Below are positions 24,610-32,307 of a stretch of 64,000 bases of DNA, in pieces. The notes below the pieces were generated by a model, which was not told the origin of the DNA, ran no database searches, and saw only the letters and a program-made list of their open reading frames with translations. This DNA is from Mesorhizobium sp. M1E.F.Ca.ET.045.02.1.1. Lineage in GTDB: Bacteria > Pseudomonadota > Alphaproteobacteria > Rhizobiales > Rhizobiaceae. The position numbers were made by a program, and so were the translations under genes. Every line of letters begins with the position of its first letter. The stretch's first letter is position 1. Where the stretch lies: the NCBI RefSeq assembly GCF_003952485.1, contig NZ_CP034447.1, positions 6,276,501 to 6,340,500 of the forward strand, in the 5' to 3' direction.

Positions 24610-24796
24610 CCTGCTCTCCCTTGGTGCGTGCCTTGCCATGCGGCGATAATGGCGTCCGCGGCCTCCCCTCTTCCGGCGCGGGATAGATATTGCACAATTC
24701 TCCGGAGAATGGCTGCTCGGCCAGCCATCGGCGGCCAAGATGCTCGAGCGCGCCGGCCAAATCGCCCGGCAGCCGGCGTTTCAGGATCTTCAGCAC
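24590..24796 (-). CDS. Possible small protein upstream of the GNAT gene
   Basis: 68-residue frame from GTG 24796 with GGGAGAGG before it: VLKILKRRLPGDLAGALEHL, then GRRWLAEQPFSGELCNIYPA and a Pro/Gly/charged tail. The start is amphipathic and ends 20 bases inside the GNAT gene, a spacing typical of co-translated genes. No family is recognised. The second half looks low in complexity. Confidence 0.35.
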   Translation of the reverse strand: MLKILKRRLPGDLAGALEHLGRRWLAEQPFSGELCNIYPAPEEGRPRTPLSPHGKARTKGEQDAGRQD

Positions 24797-24873
24797 CGGA
24801 GCGCCTCTCCCTGCATGACGTCTTCACTCCGGCCGCTGGTTCAACCTGGACGGATGGCCGCCCCAACGGCCGA

Positions 24874-25614
24874 CTAGTTCCAATAACGGAACACCCTGCC
24901 CATTCGATTGGGCATCAAGAAAATGTCCTCCGCATGCGAGAAGCCGGCATCCCGCCCTAAGCGAAGCCAGGTTCGCGAGGTTTCGGGGAAATCGGCCAGA
25001 AGCATATGCCTTTCCATCGATGCGAATTCCTCGTCGGAAACGGCCGACCATTTGTCGCGCAGCAAGGAGAAGCGCGCGAGCCAGGCGGCGCGATCCTCTC
25101 CCTCGAACAGCGCCGGCTCCCAGATCACGAACAGGCCCATGCCGCCCAGGGCCCTGTGGGCGTTGCGCATCAGCCTTGCCTTGGCCGCCGTCGGCAGATG
25201 GTGCAGCGACATGCCGATCCAGATCACGTCGATCGGCTCCGACCACTTCGCCATTGCCGGCGCGAAATCGCAGCAGCGCAGCTCGACGGGGCAAGGAAGG
25301 GCCTGCAGCTCCCGGGCCGCCAACCGCAGCGATGCCTCGGACAAGTCGATACCGACATAGTTGCCTATCGCGGTCGTCCTCAGCATCGCGGCGGAGGCAC
25401 TGGCATCTCCGCACGCCACGTCTAGGAAGCGGAATGAGGCGGGCGCTTGCTCGACAAGCAAGTCGCGCAGAAGGTGATAGATTTCCTGATGGAACATCAG
25501 GTTCGCGCCGACGATCCTGCGGTAGGTTTCAAGCTCGCTGTTGAACATGTCCTGAGCGCCGGCAGCTCCATTGTCCGTCGTTGCCAGACCGCTTTCAGTC
25601 GACGCACTTGCCAT
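24874..25614 (-). CDS. SAM-dependent methyltransferase, class I
   Basis: 246 residues. Motif I (FRFLDVACGDASASAAML) and the following acidic residue (YVGIDLSEASLRLAA) bind S-adenosylmethionine; IDVIWIGMSLHHLPTAAKAR is motif II/III. The substrate is not predictable. A GGGAGGA site precedes the ATG. Its start codon is 33 bases downstream of the panE-like stop on the same strand, so the two could be co-transcribed. Confidence 0.85.
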   Translation of the reverse strand: MASASTESGLATTDNGAAGAQDMFNSELETYRRIVGANLMFHQEIYHLLRDLLVEQAPASFRFLDVACGDASASAAMLRTTAIGNYVGIDLSEASLRLAARELQALPCPVELRCCDFAPAMAKWSEPIDVIWIGMSLHHLPTAAKARLMRNAHRALGGMGLFVIWEPALFEGEDRAAWLARFSLLRDKWSAVSDEEFASMERHMLLADFPETSRTWLRLGRDAGFSHAEDIFLMPNRMGRVFRYWN

Positions 25615-25647
25615 GATGTCCTCCCAGGGAACCTCGATGGAACAACG

Positions 25648-26565
25648 CTAGGCGGCGGCCCCCGCCGCATGGAGATGCAAGGCGCGGAACACCGCGGTGT
25701 GGCCAGGAGTCGCAATGGAGAGCTTCATGCCCAGTTCATGCATGCGCCCTGAGAGCCAGGCGACCTCGATGGGCTTGCCTCTTTCAAGGTCGTTGGCCAT
25801 CGATGATTTCACATGCGGTGGGAATGCGGTCCATCTCGTGATGACGCGTTCCTCGAATCCTTCCGCCATCGGATGACCGGCCGCGGCGGCAACCGCCATC
25901 CCCTCGTCCCGCAATTGCTCGACGAAGATCCGCGCCTCGGGATCGCCAAGGATTGGACCAATGCCCGAGCGCATGAGCGACGTCGCGCCGGAGAAGGCTG
26001 CAAGCGTCACGAACTTCTCCCAGAGCACGCTGTCGATGTCGGCGACCGGCTTCAGTTCGAGCCCTACTGCCCGATCGCAAAGCGCTTGAAGCTCGCGGAT
26101 CAGAGGCTCACGATGACCGCCGACGAGAATTTGCTGCAGCCCGCCCGCATGGACGACCTCTCCGGGTCTGCCGATGAAGCCGGAAAGATAGGTGGCGCCA
26201 CCGATAACCTTGTCGTCGCGAACATGGCGACGCAGCAATTCGATGCTGTCGATGCCGTTTTGCAGAGTCACGACGCGGGTGTTCCTGGCAATCAGTGGTC
26301 CGAGCGCCGCGGCGGCCTTCTCGCCGTCGTAGAGCTTGACCGCGAAGATCACGAGATCGACGGGGCCGATGTCGGCCGGAGAAGCGCTTGCGGATACGGT
26401 GGGCAGGAAAATATTGCCGGCGTCGCTGTGAATTCGCAGGCCACCCTGGCGCATGGCCTCCAGGTGCGCGCCGCGAGCAATGAAGCTGACGTCGCCTCCC
26501 GCCTCGGCGAGCCTGGCCCCGATGTAACCGCCGATGCCGCCCGCACCCATCATTGCGATCCGCAT
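25648..26565 (-). CDS. 2-dehydropantoate 2-reductase family protein (PanE/ApbA)
   Basis: 305 residues. The N-terminal Rossmann motif is MRIAMMGAGGIGGYIGARLA, and the C-terminal ApbA_C domain contains the catalytic Lys/Asn region (LQNGIDS, SVLWEKFVTLAAFSGA). The enzyme reduces ketopantoate to pantoate with NADPH in pantothenate synthesis. Rhizobia often have several paralogues with other 2-ketoacid substrates, and this copy is not near panB or panC, so the exact substrate is open. It is divergent from the histidine kinase at 26773. Confidence 0.88.
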   Translation of the reverse strand: MRIAMMGAGGIGGYIGARLAEAGGDVSFIARGAHLEAMRQGGLRIHSDAGNIFLPTVSASASPADIGPVDLVIFAVKLYDGEKAAAALGPLIARNTRVVTLQNGIDSIELLRRHVRDDKVIGGATYLSGFIGRPGEVVHAGGLQQILVGGHREPLIRELQALCDRAVGLELKPVADIDSVLWEKFVTLAAFSGATSLMRSGIGPILGDPEARIFVEQLRDEGMAVAAAAGHPMAEGFEERVITRWTAFPPHVKSSMANDLERGKPIEVAWLSGRMHELGMKLSIATPGHTAVFRALHLHAAGAAA

Positions 26566-26772
26566 GCCGTCCCCTCGACGCCGGCTGATGCCATCGCCGC
26601 GTAATGCCGCAGCGGGCTCGCAGCCATGATAATATTAGCAGATACTCAATAAATCGACCAGCCGGCTCGACAGCCGCCCGATTAACCTTCCTCGGGAAGC
26701 CGGACCAAGGTCTGTGTCGCAATCGCCGCGACTGGCCTATAGTCTTGGCCGGCGGCGGGGTGAATCACGCGG

Positions 26773-28173
26773 ATGCTCAGGGAGATCTTGAAACGACTTG
26801 TGCAAGTCTGGAGCGGGCTGTCGCTGGCCTGGCAGTTCGTGATTGCCGGCGGCATCGGGCTTTTGGCGGTGATGCTCGTGGTTGGCCTTTGGGTAACGTC
26901 GCAGATCCGCGAGGGGGTGATGCACAACTCCGCCACCACGACAGCGCTCTATGTCGACAGCGTCATCGCACCGCTGCTGCCGGACCTGCGCAAGAGCCGC
27001 GAGCTCGACGACTCGGTCAAGCGGGCGCTGGACGAAACGCTCGGCCAGGGCGCGCTCGGAAAGAGGCTGGTGTCGTTCAAGCTGTGGCGGCGCGACGGCA
27101 CGGTGCTCTACGCCGACGACTCGGCTCTGATCGGCAAGAACTTTCCCCCCAACCTCAACCTGAAGTCGGCTTTCGCCGGCAATGTCGTGGCTGAATACAA
27201 CAATCTCACCGACGACCCCGAAACCAACGAGGAGAAAGTTGTGAACGCGCCGCTGTTCGAGATCTACAATCCGGTGCGCGAGCCATGGTCGGGTGAAGTG
27301 GTGGCGGTGTCCGAATTCTACGAGATCGCCGACGATTTCCAGGAGACGCTGAACTCGGCGCTGAGATGGACCTGGCTGGTGGTGGCCAGCGCCACCGCGA
27401 CCTCGCTCGCGCTGTTGTCGGGCATCGTCTTTCGCGGCAGCCGCACCATCCAGACACAGCGCGCCGCGCTGGAGGCCAAGGTTACCGAGTTGCAGTCGGC
27501 ACTTGCGCAGAATTCGTCGCTGCGCCAGCGCGTGCAGCGCGCCTCGCGCCGCGCCACCGCCATCAACGAGCGGTATCTGAGGCGCATCGGCGCCGACCTG
27601 CATGACGGGCCGGCGCAACTGGTGGCGCTTGCCGCGCTCAGGATGGACAGCCCGATCCTGGTCGACCCCGCGACGCCGAAACCGCAGCGCGAGGCCGAGA
27701 TCGCCGGCATCCACAAAACGCTCGGCGAGGCGATGCGCGAGATACGCGGCATCTGCAACGGCCTCGTGCTGCCGCAGATCGAGACCCAGGCGGTGGCCGA
27801 CATACTGCGGCTGGCCGTGGCCGAGCATGAGCGCCGCACGAACACCAAAGTGTTGCTGACGCTGCCGGAGCGCTTGCCGGAACTCGGCACCTCGGAGAAG
27901 ATCAGCATCTATCGTTTCGTGCAGGAAGGGCTGAACAACGCTTACCGACACGGCAAGGGCAAGGGCCAGCAGGTGAGAGCCACGATGAAGGGCGGCAAGC
28001 TGGTGGTGGAGGTGCAGGACACTGGTCCAGGCTTCAACCCCGCAAGGAGCGAAGGCCTCGGGCTTGCCGGGCTCAGGGAGCGTATCGAAAGCATTGGCGG
28101 GCAGTTCGAGACGCTGTCAGGCCCCGGGGGAACGAGACTGGTAATCACATTGTCTGTCGAGGAGCAGCCGTGA
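26773..28173 (+). CDS. Sensor histidine kinase, NarL-partner (HisKA_3) type
   Basis: 466 residues. A first membrane helix is at about 17-42 and a second at about 200-222, bracketing a periplasmic sensing domain of about 155 residues (LLPDLRKSRELDDSVKRA...WRRDGTVLYADDSAL). The phospho-accepting His sits in RRIGADLHDGPAQLVALAAL, and the HATPase_c domain has the N box EGLNNAYRHG, G1 DTGPGFN and G2 GLGLAGLRERI. It overlaps the response regulator gene by four bases (GTGA). The signal is unknown. Confidence 0.92.
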   Translation: MLREILKRLVQVWSGLSLAWQFVIAGGIGLLAVMLVVGLWVTSQIREGVMHNSATTTALYVDSVIAPLLPDLRKSRELDDSVKRALDETLGQGALGKRLVSFKLWRRDGTVLYADDSALIGKNFPPNLNLKSAFAGNVVAEYNNLTDDPETNEEKVVNAPLFEIYNPVREPWSGEVVAVSEFYEIADDFQETLNSALRWTWLVVASATATSLALLSGIVFRGSRTIQTQRAALEAKVTELQSALAQNSSLRQRVQRASRRATAINERYLRRIGADLHDGPAQLVALAALRMDSPILVDPATPKPQREAEIAGIHKTLGEAMREIRGICNGLVLPQIETQAVADILRLAVAEHERRTNTKVLLTLPERLPELGTSEKISIYRFVQEGLNNAYRHGKGKGQQVRATMKGGKLVVEVQDTGPGFNPARSEGLGLAGLRERIESIGGQFETLSGPGGTRLVITLSVEEQP

Positions 28174-28814
28174 CCGCACCCATCCGTATAGCCATTGTCG
28201 ACGACCATCCGCTGTTTCGCGAGGGCGTGGCGCGCAGCCTCGGCGAGATCGGCGGCTTCGAACTTGTGGGCGAAGGCGCCAGCGCCGAGGATGCCGAAAG
28301 GCTGGTCCGCGCCAGCGCTCCCGATATCCTGATGCTCGACATCAGCATGCCGGGCGGCGGCCTCAACGCGCTGGCCAGCATCCTGGCGGCGGCGCCCGAG
28401 CAGAAGATCGTCATGCTGACGGTTTCGGAAACCAATTCCGACGTCGCCCAGGCGCTCAAGGCCGGTGCGCGCGGCTATGTGCTGAAGGGCGTCGGCTCAA
28501 AGTCGCTGGCCGAGATCCTGCGCGATGTCGCCACCGGCCAGAGCTATGTCTCGCCGACACTCTCGGCCCGGCTGCTGTCGGACCTGTTGCAGCCCACCGG
28601 CCGCAAGCCCGACCCGCTCAGCCAGCTCACCGGCCGCGAGGCCGAGATCCTGAAGCTGGTGGCCGAGGGCTTGAGCAACAAGGAAGTCGCCGCCCGGCTG
28701 GCGCTGCAGGAAAAGACAGTCAAGCACCACATGACCAGGGTGCTGGCCAAGCTCAACGTGCGCAACCGCACGGAAGCGGCGCTGCTGATGCATGAGGCGA
28801 AAGACAGGCAATAA
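28170..28814 (+). CDS. Response regulator, NarL/FixJ (LuxR) family
   Basis: 214 residues. The receiver domain (1-120) shows the acidic pair VDDH and the phosphorylated Asp in APDILMLDISMPGG, with the Lys in GYVLKGVG. The C-terminal LuxR HTH is LTGREAEILKLVAEGLSNKE then VKHHMTRVLAKLNVRNRTEA. It is coupled to the upstream kinase by a GTGA overlap, so it is its cognate regulator. Neighbouring genes downstream are on the other strand, so the target genes are not evident. Confidence 0.93.
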   Translation: MTAPIRIAIVDDHPLFREGVARSLGEIGGFELVGEGASAEDAERLVRASAPDILMLDISMPGGGLNALASILAAAPEQKIVMLTVSETNSDVAQALKAGARGYVLKGVGSKSLAEILRDVATGQSYVSPTLSARLLSDLLQPTGRKPDPLSQLTGREAEILKLVAEGLSNKEVAARLALQEKTVKHHMTRVLAKLNVRNRTEAALLMHEAKDRQ

Positions 28815-28816
28815 GT

Positions 28817-28890
28817 TTAGGCAGTAGGGAATAGGCAGTAGGGATTGGGGACTAGGCAGACTGCCTACTGCCTACTGCCTATTCCCTAAA
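28817..28890. repeat. Large imperfect inverted repeat downstream of the two-component genes
   Basis: TAGGGAATAGGCAGTAG (28825-28841) and CTACTGCCTATTCCCTA (28872-28888) are perfect 17-base inverted arms. Both arms are made of the unit GGCAGTAGGGAATA repeated, and the loop contains further AGGCAG/CTGCCT pairs. It directly follows the response-regulator stop. It could form a strong hairpin acting as terminator or mRNA stabiliser. Confidence 0.7.
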
Positions 28891-28897
28891 ACGCAAT

Positions 28898-28924
28898 CAC
28901 CCCCGTCTCCGGAAGACGGGGGTG
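28898..28924 (-). terminator. Stem-loop between convergent genes
   Basis: CACCCCCGTCT (28898-28908) pairs perfectly with AGACGGGGGTG (28914-28924) over a five-base loop. On the minus strand GATTGCGTTTTAG follows, a partial U-tract, so it best serves the Gly/Asn-rich gene that ends at 28967; it may also stop plus-strand transcripts. Confidence 0.6.
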
Positions 28925-28966
28925 ACATGCGAGGGTGCGGGAAAAGGGGGTAGCTTCTCTCAACCC

Positions 28967-29449
28967 TCACAAGTTCAGCAGGCGGGCGAAATCCTCCCGC
29001 GTCGCCTGGCGCTCGACGATGGTGCGGCCTTGCGCATCCGTCATCTCGAAGCGGCCGGCGTCGATCTCTTCCTTCATGCCGTTGCGGTGGATGACGGTGA
29101 TCTTGTTGCCGTCGACCTCGACCGTGTCGCCGGTCGCGGCATTGACATGTCTGCCCTTGCTGCCAGGACTGGTGTTGCCCTTGCCGCTGTTGTTCCCAGG
29201 ACCGGCATTGGCATTGCCGCCACCGGCATTGCCGTTGCTCGAATTGCCACCGCTGTTGCCGCCGCCATTGCCCCCACCATTGCCACCCCCGCCGTTGCTG
29301 CCGCCGTTGCCGTTGCCGGCATAAGCTGTGGCCACGACGAACTTGGCAGCGACATCGGGTGTGAAATGATAGGTCGCGACAACAAGCGCCAGCGCGTTTG
29401 CGGCGCGCAGCGTGAGGCGGGCAAACCTCTTGAAGGCGGGTCGGCGCAT
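28967..29449 (-). CDS. Secreted Gly/Asn-rich protein, copy 1
   Basis: 160 residues. A signal peptide (ALALVVATYHFTPDV...TAYA) leads into a low-complexity region of about 60 residues with GGGN/GGNS units, then a folded C-terminal domain of about 60 residues (HVNAATGDTVEVDGNKITV, HRNGMKEEIDAGRFEMTDAQ, GRTIVERQATREDFARLLNL). The same architecture is found in the paralogue at 30044-30625. Predicted periplasmic or extracellular. Function unknown. The AGGA site and the start at 29449 are clear. Both genes share an upstream element. Confidence 0.8.
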   Translation of the reverse strand: MRRPAFKRFARLTLRAANALALVVATYHFTPDVAAKFVVATAYAGNGNGGSNGGGGNGGGNGGGNSGGNSSNGNAGGGNANAGPGNNSGKGNTSPGSKGRHVNAATGDTVEVDGNKITVIHRNGMKEEIDAGRFEMTDAQGRTIVERQATREDFARLLNL

Positions 29450-29561
29450 GCTGTCCTTTTTATGCCGGTTCCGTCTCGGCCTTGCCGAAGTTCCGCTCTC
29501 AGCCCGACCAAGGCGGAACCGGTGTCTTGACGGCGCAAGGATTCACATTCGGGTGAGCCGA

Positions 29562-29602
29562 CGGAAGTGGCCCACGACCCATGCCATATCCGGTCGGACC
29601 TT
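29562..29602 (-). promoter_or_regulatory. Shared upstream element of the Gly/Asn-rich gene, copy 1
   Basis: Minus-strand reading: AAGGTC, 16 bases, then GGGTCGTGGGCCACTTCCG. The same two blocks with the same 16-base spacer occur at 30717-30757 before the paralogue, while the spacers differ completely. It lies about 113 bases before the start codon. The fixed spacing suggests a promoter or operator rather than chance. Confidence 0.5.
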
Positions 29603-29895
29603 TTTTGCGGCCGCTTGGGGACCATCGTCGCAACCAGTGGGAGAAACAGCTCCGCCCGCAACCGCCGCCGCGTTAACCAAATCGCTTGGAAAATGGCCGG
29701 CAATTCTCTATGACTGAGGTCTGCGAGAACCGCGCGGACGCCCATACGCGCCGCGGCACACTACGGTGCAGGTGTCCCCGTTGGACGCAAAAAGTGTCGT
29801 AAAGCTTTGTTTTTGCGCATGAATCATTTTCCCCGGCCTGGGGGCCATGCGCCAAGGGTCCGCTTCCGGCATTTGTCCCAAGGACCAAAAAAGTA

Positions 29896-29915
29896 CCCCC
29901 GCCAAAAGGCGGGGG
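29896..29915 (-). terminator. Rho-independent terminator of Gly/Asn-rich copy 2
   Basis: CCCCCGCC (29896-29903) pairs with GGCGGGGG (29908-29915) over a four-base loop. On the minus strand the stem is followed by TACTTTTTTGG, a proper U-tract. It lies about 130 bases past the stop at 30044. Confidence 0.75.
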
Positions 29916-30043
29916 CAAGGTGAGCAGCGAGAGTTCTGTCGTAAGACGATCAGGACCGAAGAGACGAAGCAAAAGGTGGCAACCTGATTTTGCAGCGCTA
30001 GCCTTTGGTCCCTTGAAGATCTAATCCAGATAGAACCTCGCTC

Positions 30044-30625
30044 TCACAAACTCTTCAGGCGATTGAGATCGGCCATAGTGGCCTTGCGCTCGACGATGGT
30101 ACGACCAAACTTGTCCTCCATCCTGAACCTGCCGTTCTCGATCGTCTCCTTCATTCCGTTGCGGTGCGTGACCTGAATGCCGTTACTGCTGACCTCGACC
30201 TTGTCGCCGGTCGCGGCGTTCACATGATCGTCGACGTCGGCGGTGCTGCTTGCGGCACTGTTGGAAGCGCTGTTCGTTGCGCCCTTGCTGTTGCCACTGT
30301 TTCCGCCACTGCTGCTGTTGCCGCTACTGTTGCCCCCAGAATTGCCGTTCCCGTTATTTCCACCGCCGCTGTTACCGCCGCCGTTATTTCCACCGCCACT
30401 GTTACCGCCGCCGCTGTTACCGCCGCCGTTATTTCCACCGCCACTGTTACCGCCGCCGCTATTCCCGCCGCCATTACCGTTACCGCCATTGCCATTGCCG
30501 CCTTTGCCGGCATAGGCCTTGGCTACGACAGGACCGCCGATGGAGAGATGAAAAGGCGCGACAACCAACGCCAGCGCAGTGAGCGCTTGCAAGACAAGCC
30601 TGCAGCCCATGCGCGCTACGCGCAT
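30044..30625 (-). CDS. Secreted Gly/Asn-rich protein, copy 2
   Basis: About 193 residues from the ATG at 30625 (ribosome site GGGGAGAATGGG); the frame is open from 30703. A signal peptide (LQALTALALVVAPFHLSI...KAYA) is followed by about 90 residues of GGGNSGGGNN repeats and then the same C-terminal domain as copy 1: HVNAATGDKVEV, VTHRNGMKETIENGRFRM, GRTIVERKATMADLNRLKSL. The repeat region is longer than in copy 1, so copy number within it has changed. Predicted secreted or cell-surface. Function unknown. Confidence 0.8.
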   Translation of the reverse strand: MRVARMGCRLVLQALTALALVVAPFHLSIGGPVVAKAYAGKGGNGNGGNGNGGGNSGGGNSGGGNNGGGNSGGGNSGGGNNGGGNSGGGNNGNGNSGGNSSGNSSSGGNSGNSKGATNSASNSAASSTADVDDHVNAATGDKVEVSSNGIQVTHRNGMKETIENGRFRMEDKFGRTIVERKATMADLNRLKSL

Positions 30626-30716
30626 CCCATTCTCCCCATACCGGCCATCCAGCCCTTCGGCCAAACTACCCCACCGGCAATGTCGCAGCATTAGCATCCC
30701 CAATCAGCGTGTCGTG

Positions 30717-30757
30717 CGGAAGTGGCCCACGACCCTTGTCTTGTTTATTCAGACCTT
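30717..30757 (-). promoter_or_regulatory. Shared upstream element of the Gly/Asn-rich gene, copy 2
   Basis: Same blocks as at 29562-29602 (AAGGTC-N16-GGGTCGTGGGCCACTTCCG on the minus strand), about 92 bases before the start at 30625. The 19-base block is identical in both copies. Confidence 0.5.
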
Positions 30758-30833
30758 TTTCGTGACGATATCGGACCTAAGTCCTATCGCAACCACCGGA
30801 TGTAGTCCGGCATGAACGCGCGGCGTTTTCCCC

Positions 30834-31721
30834 TTACCCCGGCGAGGAGACCGGCGCTCTTGCCGTCACCGCCGTGCCGAAGGCGGCGGCAATCACGGCG
30901 GCGATGCCGGCGCATTGCAGCGCACTCAAGCTCTCATGCAGGAACAGGAAGCCGGTCAGCGCTCCGAGCGCCGGCTCCAGGGAGGTGAGCGTGCCGTAAA
31001 CCCGCGCCGGCATCCTGGTGAGCGCCATCATCTCGAGCCAGAAGGGCAGCGCGCTCGAGAACAGGCCGACGACGGCCGCGCCCGCCATCACATGCGGGTC
31101 GGTGAGATAAGGCCAGGCAGCCGAGAATCCGAAAGGCAGCGCCAGCAGAGCGGCGATCGCCATGCCGTAGGCCGAGGTGCGAACGCCGAGCTCGGCGCCG
31201 GCCTTCTGCGCGAAGATGATGTAGAGCGCCCAGCAGCCGCCGGCGGCAAGCGCAATCAGCACGCCTATCGGATCAAGTCCCCGGCTGACATCGGCAAAAG
31301 GCGAGAGCAGCACGATGCCGGCGACGGCAAAGGCCACCCAGACGAGATCGAGCGGGCGCCTGGAACCGAGCGTCGCCACGAAAAGCGGCCCGGTGAATTC
31401 CAGTGCCACGCAGATGCCCAGCGGAATGCGCTCCAGCGCGGTATAAAACAGCAGGTTCATGACCGAGACGGTGACGCCATAGGCCGCGAGCCACGGCAGG
31501 GTTTTGAGCGACGGCATCACCTTCCAGGGCCTCAGCGCCGCGGCCAGCATCAGCGCGCCGATGAGAAGCCTCAGCATCGTCGTGCCCTGTGGGCCGAGGA
31601 CCGGGAACAGGCCCTTGGCGAAAGCGGCGCCCACCTGAACCGAAAGAACGGCGCCGAGCAGCCCGAGAATGGGCAAGGCGCCCGCCTGGGTCCCTGGTTT
31701 TACGGTTTGCGTCGATACCAC
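30834..31721 (-). CDS. EamA/DMT family exporter, RhtA-like
   Basis: About 295 residues with ten membrane helices in two EamA repeats (first repeat AVLSVQVGAAFAKGLFPVLG..., second repeat GCWALYIIFAQKAGAELGVR...). The sequences RIPLGICVALEFTGPLFVA and LTSLEPALGALTGFLFL are typical of the RhtA threonine/homoserine exporter subgroup, which moves amino acids or other small metabolites outward in the inner membrane. The start is the GTG at 31721, behind GGGGGAGAAGAA; the ORF extends to 31823 without a better start. Confidence 0.88.
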   Translation of the reverse strand: MVSTQTVKPGTQAGALPILGLLGAVLSVQVGAAFAKGLFPVLGPQGTTMLRLLIGALMLAAALRPWKVMPSLKTLPWLAAYGVTVSVMNLLFYTALERIPLGICVALEFTGPLFVATLGSRRPLDLVWVAFAVAGIVLLSPFADVSRGLDPIGVLIALAAGGCWALYIIFAQKAGAELGVRTSAYGMAIAALLALPFGFSAAWPYLTDPHVMAGAAVVGLFSSALPFWLEMMALTRMPARVYGTLTSLEPALGALTGFLFLHESLSALQCAGIAAVIAAAFGTAVTARAPVSSPG

Positions 31722-32307
31722 TTCTTCTCCCCCTGCCCCGCACCGTCCGAGGCGGAGATACAGCCTGGCGATTGCGCTGTCGTGAGGCAGCGGCCGGCCG
31801 ATGGTGGGACAGGCGCCTCCCATCTCCCGGCGGGTCTATTGCGTCGCACAAGACGTTGAAATCAAAAGCTCTTTTCGCCGAGCCATGGAAGCATAAAGCG
31901 CTAGATTGGATAGCTTTTTCAATACTTCTAAAATACCCGCCATGGTTGCCGGTATATCTTTTCAACATCCCTTGCGGCAGATACTCTCAAAATCAGACCA
32001 ACTGCCCACGAATATATAGGACCATTGGGCATCTCTGCGAAGATTTTGCAGAGCCAACTACGGCACACAACCGTCCGCATCACGCCTTTATTTCAACGGC
32101 GTAAGCATTTTGTGTTGCAGTGCAACAAAGTCCGCGACATCCGTTGGCGGGGCTGTGTGCGTTGGAGGATGCCATTATTTTGACCCGGATGGGCATTCCG
32201 CTGGGCCGCAACGACAGCGCTCCGGACGGAAGTTGGTCGACAGGCAGGGCCTACGGGCTTTGCGCGTGCAACGCCTGGCACTGCGAAAGATCTGTCGGAA
32301 GCCGCTG
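31722..32307. other. AT-richer intergenic region without a clear gene
   Basis: 586 bases, more AT-rich than its surroundings (for example TTTTTCAATACTTCTAAAAT near 31915-31935). It should contain the promoters of the RhtA-like gene and of the polysaccharide cluster. It includes a 15-base palindrome at 32113-32127. Several short frames exist but none has a ribosome site plus recognisable protein. Confidence 0.6.
32113..32127. promoter_or_regulatory. Palindrome TGTTGCA-G-TGCAACA
   Basis: Perfect 7-base arms around one base, about 180 bases before the acyltransferase start. TGCA-rich palindromes of this kind resemble reported sites of PhaR-type (PHB-responsive) regulators in alphaproteobacteria; that link is an inference. 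Confidence 0.4.

Noticed and set aside
30290..30500. Short regularly spaced repeats considered as a CRISPR array
   Set aside because: They are in-frame codon repeats for GGGNSGGGNN within a secreted protein, with no unique spacers and no cas genes.
30243..30515. Pro/Leu-rich repetitive frame antisense to the Gly/Asn-rich gene
   Set aside because: It is only the complement of GGN repeats (CCG/CTG codons), and not an independent repeat protein.
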